In this document: positions 7,700-16,226 of the stretch, piece by piece
How positions within the stretch are numbered: the first letter of the stretch is position 1
Layout: every line of letters begins with the position of its first letter
Assembly: GCA_012744275.1 (NCBI GenBank)
Contig: JAAYIE010000080.1
Span: forward strand, 1 to 43,289
Reading direction: 5' to 3'
Origin: Desulfobulbaceae bacterium
GTDB taxonomy: Bacteria > Desulfobacterota > Desulfobulbia > Desulfobulbales > Desulfobulbaceae
DNA length: 43,289 nt
Program-made: the position numbers and the translations under genes
Notes under the pieces: model-generated
Database searches by the model: none
Told to the model about the DNA's origin: nothing
Seen by the model: only the letters and a program-made list of their open reading frames with translations

Positions 7700-10174
7700 A
7701 TGATCCATAACGAATCTTCCCAATCTACAGCACGTTCAGCCCCACAACGTAAACATAAACGCAGCCGCCGATGGCGCCGTTTTGCAGTTGTAGTCTTCTT
7801 TATCCCAACCATACTGCTTGTCGTACTTGTCCTGTACCGCAGTTCCATCGTCAACCTGCTGGCCCCAGCCTTCCTCACTCGGGCAGGACTTGAGGAAGTG
7901 AGCTTCCACGTGCAGAAAATAGGTACCAACCGCGTGCAGATCGGCTATGCCTCTGGTCTGCTGCCGATACATGGCGGAGTTGTGCGAGTGCGACTCGAAC
8001 AGGTGGAGTATGATTTTAATTTCCGTCAACTGCTGCTGGGCAAGGCGGAACGCTTCAAAGTAGCCAAGGCTGAGTTGCATCTGCCGGCCTTACAGGCTGC
8101 AACTGCAGACACCCAGGGCAAACCGCAGCCACCAATTCTCACTGTGGAGTATCTGTTCCAATTCTTTCAGGGTCTACAGGTTATCCCAGTGGAAGCCTTG
8201 CGCATTGAAAATCTGGTTATACATGCAAACATTGCCGGCCAGGATCTGACCACACCACATCTGCTGCTTGATTACGCGATCACGGCAAAGGGTGGCCTGC
8301 TGCGCCTGCAACAGTTACCAAAAAAAGAAGAAGATCCGCTACTTGCCATCAATCTGCTGCTTACCGGTAAGGCCTTGCAGGCAGAAATTGATGCTGACAT
8401 GGCTGAGCTGCGCACCTGGTTGCCATCAAAGCTGCCATTCGACTTGCTCCTTGAGCGGGGCAGACTACAGGTACAAGGACGAATCGTTCAAAACGATCAG
8501 GAGCTGCGCTCTGTGCAACTCTCGTTTACAGGTACGGATGTAGGTAATGCCAACTGGCAGGCTGCATTTATCGGGCTCACCTTAAACGCAACCAGCCCTC
8601 CGGGCAGCGAAGATCTTATTTTGGGCAGCGGTTCCTGGCTCAGTTTACAGGGCTTGCGCAGTGGGCAAATGCAACTTGGCGAAGGGCAGGTGTATCTGCA
8701 GGGTAAGTTGCATGTTCATCCCGATGGCGTGCAGGTGGATTGGCAACCGCAACAGGATTTGAGTTTGAAAGGGCTGCGTATTGGTGGCACCCACATGACT
8801 GCAGTTACAGGAAAAAACTTTTCTGCCCAGGCCGTTTTCACCGGCTCAGTTTTGGTTGCACATCCGGACCAGCCAGCTGAGAAACAGGAGGCCTGGGGTC
8901 GTATTGCTCTAGGGCCTCAATCGCGCCTTGAAGTGCAGCGATTTCACTCGGCACCAGTACAGCTTGAGATTCTGCAGGTGCCACTTAATCTGCACATCGA
9001 ATTGTTAAAAGATCAACAAAGGCTCCAGTGGCAAACGCGGGTCCCTGTGCGTATGCAGGGGCTCAAGGCGGGCGATACCGCTTTCGTCCCCCTGAATTTT
9101 CATGATCTACGTCTGCAGTTTGAGAGAAAACAAACAGCGAGCAATTTGCTTGCAGACATGTCTGTACCCGAGGCAGGCGGTGATTTCCGTGTGCAGTGGC
9201 AGAGCAGAGCCGCAGGGGCAAACCAGCAGTTAACGGTGCAAACACCCAAGCCAATGCAGTTAAATGACACTACTTCCCCGTTACAGCTGCTTGCAAAACC
9301 GCCTGCAGCACTGGCTGATCTCCAGATTGAGCAGGGACAATTGCGTTCAGGACTGCATCTGAGCTGGGGAAAATCACCTCTTACCGCCCGCATGGAAGTG
9401 GATGTGCGTGAAGGGACTGTCATGTACAACGGGATGACCTTCAGCGGTATCAACCTGCAACAGCGGTTGCAGTTGCTACCACAACTGCGTTCAGTAAAAA
9501 ACGGTGCTGTTACAGTGACCACAATCAATGGTCCGATTTCACTGAACAATTTGACTGCCAGGCTGCAGCTGCTGCCACCCGGGAAAAAAGGAACTGCGCC
9601 GTCTCTTGTGATCGAAGATGGCAGCGTGCACATTTTTGATGGCAGAGTGCAGACGAACAATTGTCGCTATGATCCAGGTCGCAGCAGCAATACCTGTACT
9701 TTTAGCTTGCACAACCTTGATACTGCCGAAATTTTGGCTTTGCATCAGGTGGATGGGCTCACCGTTTCCGGCCGCATAGACGGCAATATTCCACTCAGCC
9801 TTGATAAGGTCGGTTTCAGTGTTACCGAGGGTTCTTTGCGTAACAGTGGTAAAGGTGGAGTGGTGCAGTATCAGCCCTCCAATGAGGCCTTGAAAAGTTC
9901 ACCCTACAGTGAATATGTGCTCAAGGCCCTGGAGGAATACCATTACCACAGCCTGAACGCCTCTCTCAGTTACCAGCCCGATGGCACCCTGGTTGCTGGT
10001 CTGCAGCTTGAGGGCCGAAGCCCAGGATTGGAAACAAACCGACCGGTGCACCTCAACCTGCGCGCCGAACAGAATCTTCTTTCCCTGCTTAAAAGTCTTC
10101 AGTATAGTCAAGGACTGACATCCGAGCTGAATCGCAGGATGCAGAAGCGCTTTCAACCGGATCAGACAAAATAA
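7700..10174 (+). CDS. ydbH: AsmA-like intermembrane lipid transport protein YdbH
   Basis: Predicted 824-residue YdbH-family protein. After a basic N terminus, one membrane span (about 28-46) anchors it in the inner membrane. The long periplasmic part is beta-rich and repetitive, as expected for the AsmA/TamB/YhdP groove proteins that carry phospholipids to the outer membrane. The identification rests on the fold pattern and on the next two genes, which match YnbE and YdbL exactly as in the E. coli ydbH-ynbE-ydbL operon. The ATG at 7700 follows an AAGG and places the basic segment just before the membrane span; a GTG start at 7601 has no ribosome binding site. In E. coli, YdbH acts redundantly with TamB and YhdP; the same role here is inferred. 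Confidence 0.82.
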   Translation: MIHNESSQSTARSAPQRKHKRSRRWRRFAVVVFFIPTILLVVLVLYRSSIVNLLAPAFLTRAGLEEVSFHVQKIGTNRVQIGYASGLLPIHGGVVRVRLEQVEYDFNFRQLLLGKAERFKVAKAELHLPALQAATADTQGKPQPPILTVEYLFQFFQGLQVIPVEALRIENLVIHANIAGQDLTTPHLLLDYAITAKGGLLRLQQLPKKEEDPLLAINLLLTGKALQAEIDADMAELRTWLPSKLPFDLLLERGRLQVQGRIVQNDQELRSVQLSFTGTDVGNANWQAAFIGLTLNATSPPGSEDLILGSGSWLSLQGLRSGQMQLGEGQVYLQGKLHVHPDGVQVDWQPQQDLSLKGLRIGGTHMTAVTGKNFSAQAVFTGSVLVAHPDQPAEKQEAWGRIALGPQSRLEVQRFHSAPVQLEILQVPLNLHIELLKDQQRLQWQTRVPVRMQGLKAGDTAFVPLNFHDLRLQFERKQTASNLLADMSVPEAGGDFRVQWQSRAAGANQQLTVQTPKPMQLNDTTSPLQLLAKPPAALADLQIEQGQLRSGLHLSWGKSPLTARMEVDVREGTVMYNGMTFSGINLQQRLQLLPQLRSVKNGAVTVTTINGPISLNNLTARLQLLPPGKKGTAPSLVIEDGSVHIFDGRVQTNNCRYDPGRSSNTCTFSLHNLDTAEILALHQVDGLTVSGRIDGNIPLSLDKVGFSVTEGSLRNSGKGGVVQYQPSNEALKSSPYSEYVLKALEEYHYHSLNASLSYQPDGTLVAGLQLEGRSPGLETNRPVHLNLRAEQNLLSLLKSLQYSQGLTSELNRRMQKRFQPDQTK

Positions 10175-10224
10175 CCAACAGTAATCAACGCGTTTCGCAC
10201 CATCTGGTGCGGGAGGAAGTATTC

Positions 10225-10416
10225 ATGCGAACAACCATGCTCATTGCCCTGGCGGCCTTGTATTTGCTTGGGGCAGGGTGTACGCCTAAGGTGCAGATCG
10301 AACCACCGGACAAGCCGATTACCATTAACCTGAACGTCAAAATTGAGCACGAGATCCGGGTCAAGGTGGAAAAGGAACTGGATGATGTGCTCAGCAAAGA
10401 CAGTGGCCTGTTTTAA
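10225..10416 (+). CDS. ynbE: YnbE-like outer-membrane lipoprotein
   Basis: Small 63-residue lipoprotein. The signal peptide ends in a lipobox LGAGC with Cys19 as the lipidated residue. The mature part contains PPDKPITINLNVKIEHEIRV, typical of YnbE. In E. coli, YnbE sits in the outer membrane and stacks on the C terminus of YdbH to complete the lipid bridge. The start at 10225 is set by GGGAGGAAG about 5 bases upstream; an in-frame GTG at 10207 overlaps that site and is less likely. It is 50 bases downstream of ydbH and 14 bases upstream of ydbL. Confidence 0.87.
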   Translation: MRTTMLIALAALYLLGAGCTPKVQIEPPDKPITINLNVKIEHEIRVKVEKELDDVLSKDSGLF

Positions 10417-10430
10417 CTCTGGAGATGACC

Positions 10431-10751
10431 ATGCTACGTTATATATTGTTTGGGGTGTTCGGCTTTTTTCTGCTCGCGTCCACAGCCTGGGCGCTGGATC
10501 TGTCATCGGCAAAGGGAAGTGGCCTGGTGGGTGAAACCCCGAGCGGCTATCTCGCCGTGGTACGGTCCAATCCGGAAGCTGCCAAGCTGGTGCAGTCCAT
10601 CAATGCCCAGCGCAAACAGGAGTATATGGATATTGCCAAGCGTAACGGTATTGACCTGAAGGCTGTGGAGCAGTTGGCCGGCAAAAAAGCCATTGAAAAA
10701 ACGCCTGCGGGTCAGTTTGTGCAGATGAACGGAGCCTGGGTGAAAAAATAG
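10431..10751 (+). CDS. ydbL: YdbL/DUF1318 family periplasmic protein
   Basis: Predicted 106-residue secreted protein of the DUF1318 family. Residues 1-22 form a signal peptide ending near TAWA. The mature protein carries the family segment GETPSGYLAVV followed by the NAQRKQEY helix and the C-terminal QMNGAWVKK. In E. coli, YdbL is a periplasmic partner of YdbH and YnbE, proposed to act as a chaperone limiting YnbE assembly. The ATG at 10431 is chosen because GGAG lies 6 bases before it; the ATG at 10425 directly abuts that GGAG. This is the last gene of the three-gene operon. Confidence 0.88.
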   Translation: MLRYILFGVFGFFLLASTAWALDLSSAKGSGLVGETPSGYLAVVRSNPEAAKLVQSINAQRKQEYMDIAKRNGIDLKAVEQLAGKKAIEKTPAGQFVQMNGAWVKK

Positions 10752-10803
10752 GACAGGGAACGAGATGTCCAGTGCAGGTTATCTTTTATCAACACTGGGC
10801 TTT

Positions 10804-10891
10804 ATTCCGGTTTCAGATCAAAGATGTAATCAAGGAGGCGAGGGAAATGCAACGCAGGCGTGCTGAGCGCACTCCGAGAAGCATTTTCTGA
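10804..10891 (+). repeat. Dispersed intergenic repeat, copy A
   Basis: This segment between ydbL (+) and the UbiB-like gene (-) resembles 15314-15404 and 21771-21824. The shared core is CAGATCAAAGA, then about 5 variable bases, then ATCAAGGAGGCGAG, followed by a GCAGGCG-like stretch and GAAGCATTTTC. Read from 10811 it encodes FQIKDVIKEAR and continues to a stop at 10889-10891. No start codon or ribosome binding site suits such a peptide, so I list it as a repeat. By-eye similarity to copy B is obvious over about 85 bases. Confidence 0.6.
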
Positions 10892-10939
10892 AGCCAATAT
10901 AAGCGCCAACATAGAGAGCGCTTTAATATGGTGCCGGAA

Positions 10940-12640
10940 TTACATTTTATTGTGGCGGATAATGGAGATGAGCAGGCCAAAACCCATGCATGCCGCCAGC
11001 ACAAAACCAATGAGACCGATCACCGGTATGTTGTACCAATGCGGTGGAATGCCCGACAGCACGATGAGCGAGCTGCCCACAATCAGGGCAGCCAGTACTA
11101 TGGAATAGGCAACCCGGTTGGAGATGCGTTCCAGGGTCAGTTGCAAGGGCTTGATGCCGCGGTGCTCAAAGCCTATGCGGAGCTGGCCGTTTTGTAATTG
11201 CAACAGCAGGGTTTGCAAGTCCTCCGGCAACATACGCAGCAGCCGCAGATAGTTGCTGCCAAATTCAGCTGCGTCCTCCAAGAGGCGCCTGGGCTGCATG
11301 CGCTCGTATTGCAGCCGTTGCATGAAAGGTTTGGCCAGGGAAAACAACTCCAGCTTGGGGTTGAGCATCATGCCCACGCCTTCAAGTGTGCTCAGGGCCT
11401 TCATCATCAGATACAGGCTCGGCTTGAAGGATAGATGGTGCCGTGTCACCAGACTAAGCAAATCCTGAAATATCTTGGCTGCTTCCAGCTTGTTCAACGG
11501 CTGGTAGAGGTAGCGATCCACAAAGAGCACCAGGTCGCGCTCCAGGCGCTCCTTGTTTACATCGCGCAATTGGATGGTGGTTCTCAGCACGCCATTGACC
11601 ATGTCGTGCTCGTTTTTTCTCACCAGGCTCAAAATAAGGGCAGTAAAGTCTTCCTTATCCTGGCGGGACAGGCGCCCCATTTGACCGAAATCAATAAAGC
11701 ACACCACATTATCAGGCAAAATGAACAGATTGCCCGGGTGCGGGTCGGCATGGAAAAACCCGTGCTGGAAGAGCTGTTCCATCACCAGGTTAACGCCGCG
11801 TTCCGCAATCAGCTTCAGGTTGTAGCCTTTGGCACGCAGCTGCGACAGGTCGGATGCCTTGATACCGTCAATGTACTCCATCACCAGAATACGGCTGCTG
11901 CTCAGTTCCGGATAGACTGCTGGTACATGAATGGTGCGGTTGCCACGGAACTGCAGCGTAAATCGCTGGATATTGGTTAGTTCAATGGAAAAATCGAGTT
12001 CACGGCTGAGACTGGAGGTAAATTCTTCCACCACAGCGGTTGGTGAATGATCGCGAAACTCCTCGAGATACTGCTCCATCAGGGCGGCAATGTGGCCAAA
12101 AATCTCCAGATCCACATTGACAAGTTGGGCAATGCCAGGCCGCCGCACCTTGACCACCACCTCCTGTCCGCTTTCCAGGCGGGCGCGATGCACCTGGCCA
12201 ATAGATGCCGCGGCCATGGATTCACGATCAAAAACGGGAAATATCTGGTGGGCCGAGGCACCAAACTCCCTTTGAATAACAGCGTCGATCTCTTCCCAGG
12301 AAACTGGAGGGATCTTATCCTGCAGGCGAGCAAGCTCCTCCAGGTAGGGGGGCGGCAGCAGATCCGGCCTGGAAGACAACAACTGCCCTAATTTGATGAA
12401 GGTGGGCCCAAGTTCCTCAAAGGCAAGCCGCAGCCGCTCGGGTCTGGAAACGCGCGACAAACGCTCTTCCGGCTGGCTGCTCTGGAGGCGCTGCCAGCCG
12501 AAATCCAGATACTGATCGATGTGCAGTCGATTGATAAGATCGCTGAAGCCGTACTTGAGCAATACCTGCAAAATGCGGTTGTAGCGTTGCAGATGCCGGT
12601 AGGTACGGCCAAAGGCTCCTAGTTTGCGCAGACTGAACAT
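10940..12640 (-). CDS. ABC1/UbiB-family atypical kinase
   Basis: Predicted 566-residue UbiB/AarF/Coq8-type protein-kinase-like protein. Hallmarks are the KxGQ motif (K83-G85-Q86 in [17 protein letters not shown]), the Ala-rich nucleotide loop [12 protein letters not shown] (about 142-153), the VKVRRPG lysine (K164), the catalytic-loop HADPHPGN (about 297-304) and the metal-binding FIDFG (D317). Two membrane spans close the C terminus (about 505-560). UbiB supports ubiquinone synthesis in aerobes; in an anaerobe the lipid substrate could be menaquinone-related or something else. It starts 14 bases after the phasin-like gene and probably belongs to the clc-rapZ-like-phasin transcript. Confidence 0.9.
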   Translation of the reverse strand: MFSLRKLGAFGRTYRHLQRYNRILQVLLKYGFSDLINRLHIDQYLDFGWQRLQSSQPEERLSRVSRPERLRLAFEELGPTFIKLGQLLSSRPDLLPPPYLEELARLQDKIPPVSWEEIDAVIQREFGASAHQIFPVFDRESMAAASIGQVHRARLESGQEVVVKVRRPGIAQLVNVDLEIFGHIAALMEQYLEEFRDHSPTAVVEEFTSSLSRELDFSIELTNIQRFTLQFRGNRTIHVPAVYPELSSSRILVMEYIDGIKASDLSQLRAKGYNLKLIAERGVNLVMEQLFQHGFFHADPHPGNLFILPDNVVCFIDFGQMGRLSRQDKEDFTALILSLVRKNEHDMVNGVLRTTIQLRDVNKERLERDLVLFVDRYLYQPLNKLEAAKIFQDLLSLVTRHHLSFKPSLYLMMKALSTLEGVGMMLNPKLELFSLAKPFMQRLQYERMQPRRLLEDAAEFGSNYLRLLRMLPEDLQTLLLQLQNGQLRIGFEHRGIKPLQLTLERISNRVAYSIVLAALIVGSSLIVLSGIPPHWYNIPVIGLIGFVLAACMGFGLLISIIRHNKM

Positions 12641-12654
12641 GGGCTTTTGCTGGC

Positions 12655-12969
12655 CTATTGACGGCCGCTTGTGTCCTTGTTGATAAGAACGTGGAGTTCA
12701 TCAATTTTTCGCTGCAGGTCGGCAATTTCATCGCGGGTGACCAAGTTGAGCTGACGCACACGCTCTTCCACCCGGCTGGTGACCCACAGGTCCAGCTGTT
12801 CACGTGCCCTTTCGGATTTCAGACGCAGTTCGTCCACAAACTGTTTACCTTCATCCTGGGACATCTTTCCCTTTTCAATTAGCTCCTGCTGCAGTTCTTC
12901 CAGTTTCTCCTTGGTAAGAAAGGCTGCGCCAAGGCCTGCATACATAATGTTTTTCAGCAGTTCCTTCAT
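12655..12969 (-). CDS. Phasin-like coiled-coil protein
   Basis: Small 104-residue helical protein. A short hydrophobic N-terminal patch (LLKNIMYAGLGAAFLT) is followed by a charged helix with heptad-like spacing through RKIDELHVLINK. It resembles the phasin superfamily (PhaF/PhaI-type proteins on polyester granules) and the small helical proteins often found before UbiB-like kinases. The start at 12969 is supported by GGAG 6 bases upstream, four codons inside the longest reading frame. It lies 55 bases after the RapZ-C-like gene and 14 bases before the UbiB-like gene. I see no polyhydroxyalkanoate synthase nearby, so a granule role is not established; it may regulate or anchor the kinase. Confidence 0.72.
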   Translation of the reverse strand: MKELLKNIMYAGLGAAFLTKEKLEELQQELIEKGKMSQDEGKQFVDELRLKSERAREQLDLWVTSRVEERVRQLNLVTRDEIADLQRKIDELHVLINKDTSGRQ

Positions 12970-13024
12970 AGGTATCTCCATGGGTTTTTAAAAAATGCGG
13001 GATGAAGCCTGTGCCTCTCCCTGT

Positions 13025-13402
13025 TCAGCCAGGCTCCCGCAGCATATCGCGGTGTTGGCAGGTAACCTGGTAGCCTTGTTGCCGGAGCCAGTCGGCCAAA
13101 TATTCACTGATCGCCACTGAGCGGTGTCTGCCTCCAGTGCAGCCCAAGGCGATGGAAATCTCTTCCTTTTGCCTGTTGGCCCAGGCACTGCAAAGAAAAA
13201 TAAGCAGTGGCCGGACTAAGGCAAGAAATTGGATGGTTTCAGGATGCTGCAGCACATAGCCAGCCACCCGTTGGTCTGTCCCTGGAAAAGGACGCAATTC
13301 CAGGTCCCAGTAGGGATTGGGCAGAAAGCGCAGATCAAGCACATAGTCTGCGTCGGCAAAACAACCGTGCTTGAAACCGAATGAAAAGAGGCTGATGTGC
13401 AT
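13025..13402 (-). CDS. Stand-alone RapZ C-terminal-domain protein
   Basis: Predicted 125-residue protein matching the C-terminal half of RapZ. Signature blocks are FSFGFKHGC, ADYVLDLRFLPNPYW and the phosphate-binding-type GCTGGRHRSVAISEYLA. RapZ itself has an N-terminal P-loop domain, and its C-terminal domain binds the small RNA GlmZ and senses glucosamine-6-phosphate. Here the N-terminal ATPase half is absent and no in-frame upstream extension is available, so this is a natural single-domain version rather than a truncation in this window. It begins 19 bases after the clc stop. RNA binding or metabolite sensing is inferred. Confidence 0.85.
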   Translation of the reverse strand: MHISLFSFGFKHGCFADADYVLDLRFLPNPYWDLELRPFPGTDQRVAGYVLQHPETIQFLALVRPLLIFLCSAWANRQKEEISIALGCTGGRHRSVAISEYLADWLRQQGYQVTCQHRDMLREPG

Positions 13403-13421
13403 GGGGGCGCTTTTTTCCGTC

Positions 13422-15203
13422 TTAATCGGCCGAGCAGATCATGCGGATGGATTCGGCCCGTTCGTTAATGCCCCGCTTGATCATTTCGTGGTTGTACGTG
13501 TTGATGACGTCCTGTCGCTTGAGCATGCCCAGAACCCAGGGCTTCTCTTGGCTCTCCACCACTGGAATTTCATCAATGCCTTTGACGTCAAAGAGGCGGA
13601 TGGCTTCGTAAAGGCTGTCATCCGGAGTGAGCATAATGACGTTGCGGGAACAGATGGCCCCAACCAGGTGGCAACTCCGCTCCTCTTCGTGCAAAAGTAC
13701 GGTTTTTACATCCTGCAGGGACACAACCCCTACCATCAGTCCTTTGTGGTTGATTACCGGAAAGTAAAAATGATTGCTGGTATCACGGAACAGTTCCAAA
13801 AGTTGATTAACATTGGCGGTTTCACTGATGAAACTGACATCCTCGCTTATGGCCTTGCCCACCTTGACCGACCGCATGATGGCGAGTTCCCGACCCTCAT
13901 GGATGTCGATGCCATCACGACTAAAGTCAACCGTGTCGATGGAGTCGTCGTAGAGCCATTTCGCAGTAATAGTACCAAGCACAGCCGTTATCATCACCGG
14001 AATAATAATCATGTAGTTGCCGGTCATCTCAAAGAGGAGAAAAATAGCGGTCAATGGCGCATGGGTTGAGGCAGCAAGAAAGGCGCCGATGCCCACAGTG
14101 GCGTAGGCCCCAGGCGTGGCTGTATAGCTGGGAAAGAGATGGTGCACAGCAATGCCGTAGGAGCCGCCTAGAACCGCACCGATGAAAAGCGAGGGTGCAA
14201 AAACGCCGCCAGCTCCTCCGGAACCCAGGGTGATGGCGGTGGCCACTGATTTCAGTACGACCAAAAGGGCCATGCGCCAGAGCAGGGTATCACCGGCTAG
14301 GGCCTTGGCGATATAGCTGTAGCCGTCGCCCATAATCTGTGGAAAGAAAATGGCAAAACTACCTACAATGAATGCACCCAGAATAGGTTTGAGTTGTGTG
14401 TGCAGGCGCAGGCTATTGAAGCGGTCACGCACCAGATAAAAAAAGCGGATATGGAGCACTGCTGCTATCCCCACCAGAACGGCCATGAGGGTGTACAGTG
14501 GTAATTCAACAAAGTAGTTGACGATCGTGTAGGGTGGAATAGAAAAGGCCGGAATTGCCCCGTAATAGGCGCGAGACACCACGGTTGACATGGCCGAGGA
14601 GATCACCAGAGCCGAGAATGAGGATATTTCGTAGGTGCCCAGAAGTACAATTTCCGCGGCAAAGAACATGCCTGCCAGGGGTGCATTAAAAATGCCGGCA
14701 ATGCCACCGGCGCAGCCTGCGGCAATATAAACCTTCATGCGGTTACCGGAAACGCGGAAGCGCTGCCCCACTTGAGAGCCAATCGCACCACCTATCTGGG
14801 CAATGGGGCCTTCGGTACCCGCTGAATTGCCGGAGCCAATGGTGAGAGCGGAGCCGATGATTTTGATGACAATGGTACGCGCCCTGAGCACGCCGTTTTC
14901 CAGGTTGACCCGGCGTAGGAACCTGGGGAAACCATAACCATTCACTTCACCTGGGAAGGCCAGGGAAAGGGGAATGAGCAGGGCCACGCCAAACATGGGA
15001 AGAAGCGGTAAAAGTGCGCGCCGCCACCCACCTTCTGAAATGCCGAGCAGGGCTGCACCGTGGTGGAGGATAAGGCTTTCCACCAATGCTACACTCTCGC
15101 GGAAAGCAATAATGGCAAGACCAGTCATTACGCCGATAAAGGCGGAAACGATCATCATGCGCGCCCGGTCGCCGGGCAGAAAAGTCTGCAGTTTTTTTAG
15201 CAT
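13422..15203 (-). CDS. ClC-family chloride transporter with C-terminal CBS domains
   Basis: Predicted 593-residue inner-membrane ClC protein. It has about ten hydrophobic helices in residues 15-415. The selectivity segments are NGYGFPRF (about 88-95, in place of GSGIP), GSGNSAGTEGP with the gating glutamate E131, and GSGGAGGVFAPS (about 328-338). A cytoplasmic pair of CBS domains follows (about 445-590), which in other ClCs binds adenine nucleotides. The gating glutamate is compatible with a chloride/proton antiporter. The Tyr at the central selectivity position in NGYGFP differs from the usual Ser, so another anion is possible. It heads a leftward group with the RapZ-C-like, phasin-like and UbiB-like genes. 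The ribosome binding site is weak. Confidence 0.9.
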   Translation of the reverse strand: MLKKLQTFLPGDRARMMIVSAFIGVMTGLAIIAFRESVALVESLILHHGAALLGISEGGWRRALLPLLPMFGVALLIPLSLAFPGEVNGYGFPRFLRRVNLENGVLRARTIVIKIIGSALTIGSGNSAGTEGPIAQIGGAIGSQVGQRFRVSGNRMKVYIAAGCAGGIAGIFNAPLAGMFFAAEIVLLGTYEISSFSALVISSAMSTVVSRAYYGAIPAFSIPPYTIVNYFVELPLYTLMAVLVGIAAVLHIRFFYLVRDRFNSLRLHTQLKPILGAFIVGSFAIFFPQIMGDGYSYIAKALAGDTLLWRMALLVVLKSVATAITLGSGGAGGVFAPSLFIGAVLGGSYGIAVHHLFPSYTATPGAYATVGIGAFLAASTHAPLTAIFLLFEMTGNYMIIIPVMITAVLGTITAKWLYDDSIDTVDFSRDGIDIHEGRELAIMRSVKVGKAISEDVSFISETANVNQLLELFRDTSNHFYFPVINHKGLMVGVVSLQDVKTVLLHEEERSCHLVGAICSRNVIMLTPDDSLYEAIRLFDVKGIDEIPVVESQEKPWVLGMLKRQDVINTYNHEMIKRGINERAESIRMICSAD

Positions 15204-15275
15204 GCGGTTACAAGCAGTGAGCAGTGCTCAAAGAGTGGCAGCCGGCAAACGTTTGTGGGGCAGCATCAAAGTACA

Positions 15276-15303
15276 TATATGGTCAATCCTATATGGTCAA
15301 TCC
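15276..15303. repeat. Tandem 14-bp direct repeat
   Basis: Two exact head-to-tail copies of TATATGGTCAATCC lie in the 235-bp gap upstream of the ClC gene and just before dispersed repeat copy B. They could be tandem binding sites in the clc promoter region or a recent slippage duplication. Confidence 0.85.
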
Positions 15304-15313
15304 CGAGCAAATA

Positions 15314-15404
15314 TTTTCCTGTACCAAATCAAAGAAACTATCAGGAAGGCGAGAAAAAAGCGATGCAGACGCACACCAGTAGCCTTTGGGAGCATTTTCC
15401 GCAG
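15314..15404 (+). repeat. Dispersed intergenic repeat, copy B
   Basis: Second copy of the element at 10804-10891, lying between the starts/ends of the leftward clc and EmrE-like genes. Read in frame from 15322 it encodes YQIKETIRKAR, close to FQIKDVIKEAR of copy A, and then GSIF where copy A has RSIF. The frame stays open to 15495, running antisense into the end of the EmrE-like gene. Orientation is given as that of the peptide-like frame. Confidence 0.6.
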
Positions 15405-15438
15405 TCGATTTAAGGAGCGTTTGATTATGAAATTTGCC

Positions 15439-15771
15439 TTAGTGAACCTGCACTTTAGAAAACTGGTTCAAGACCAGAACCCCGCCCACAATTAGGCTCA
15501 GCCCAACAAAACCCCACAAGTCCAGCTTTTGCCCATGGAAAAGCCAGGCAAGGATTGTGATCAAAACAATACCGAGCCCCGACCAGACGGCGTATGCAAT
15601 GCCCACCGGGATAGCCTTGAGGGTGAGGGCAAGAAAATAGAAGGAAGCACCATAACCGGTAATGACAACTGCAGTTGGCAAGAGCCTGGTGAAGCCATTG
15701 CTTGATTTGAGCGCAGTGGTTGCGACAACTTCGCAAACAATAGCAACCAACAATAAGAACCAGTATTTCAT
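15439..15771 (-). CDS. EmrE-type small multidrug resistance transporter
   Basis: Predicted 110-residue SMR protein with four membrane helices. The key glutamate of helix 1 is present in [21 protein letters not shown] (E13), and the [15 protein letters not shown] segment of helix 3 is diagnostic of the EmrE/QacE subtype. Such dimers exchange protons for cationic drugs or small quaternary amines. The frame extends upstream to 15888, but the ATG at 15771 begins directly before helix 1. No good ribosome binding site is seen, and I could not find ykkC or mini-ykkC guanidine riboswitch elements upstream, which would be expected for the related Gdx guanidine exporters. Confidence 0.9.
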   Translation of the reverse strand: MKYWFLLLVAIVCEVVATTALKSSNGFTRLLPTAVVITGYGASFYFLALTLKAIPVGIAYAVWSGLGIVLITILAWLFHGQKLDLWGFVGLSLIVGGVLVLNQFSKVQVH

Positions 15772-16226
15772 GGTATGGGTGTCCGGCTTGTCTGCATCCT
15801 TAACAAGGAGGAGTTGAGCAGTGAGATACCGAAATTGTTGATAATCAGCCAAAGGGTGTCCTCTGAAAACGTGGCCAGCATAGTGCATCCACCACCGGAA
15901 AAACAGGATAAAATTGAGGATGCGGGCACTGAAAGATGAGTTGTACCGGGAAATACAGCTATAAAGCAGAGTAGAACAGGTGCGTTATGTTAATTTTGTC
16001 ATCTCTCAGCTTGGCTACCTTGTTTGAACTGGTTGTGGTTGGCCACAAGGGCGCTTCAATTATATAATAGGAAACCGCCTTCCTCTTCACCTGTACTTTT
16101 TGTACGGATGATAAGGAGGCGGTTTGTATCAGAACAACGAACGCCACGCCGGCCTTGGGGCTTGCACCGATCATTCGGTACAGCAGATGGCCACTCCCTT
16201 AGCCGACGCAGTGTACGTTTCTTTTA
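15772..16226. other. Intergenic region with a long hairpin
   Basis: This 455-bp gap lies between leftward aqpZ and the EmrE-like gene. It contains a 54-nt inverted repeat at 16072-16125: outer arms AAACCGCCT and AGGCGGTTT, with an inner GTAC-TTTTT-GTAC hairpin. The rest shows no convincing ORF, tRNA or known riboswitch. The upstream region of the EmrE-like gene should lie at 15772-15950. Confidence 0.5.
16072..16125. repeat. 54-nt two-tier inverted repeat
   Basis: Outer 9-bp arms AAACCGCCT (16072-16080) and AGGCGGTTT (16117-16125) enclose a second hairpin with GTAC arms and a five-T loop. There is no T-run suitable for an intrinsic terminator immediately after it on either strand. It may end aqpZ transcripts, act as an RNA structure or be a REP-like element. 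Confidence 0.6.

Noticed and set aside
15772-15950. Guanidine riboswitch upstream of the SMR gene
   Set aside because: I could not find the conserved ykkC or mini-ykkC segments, and the protein is of the EmrE/QacE rather than the Gdx type.
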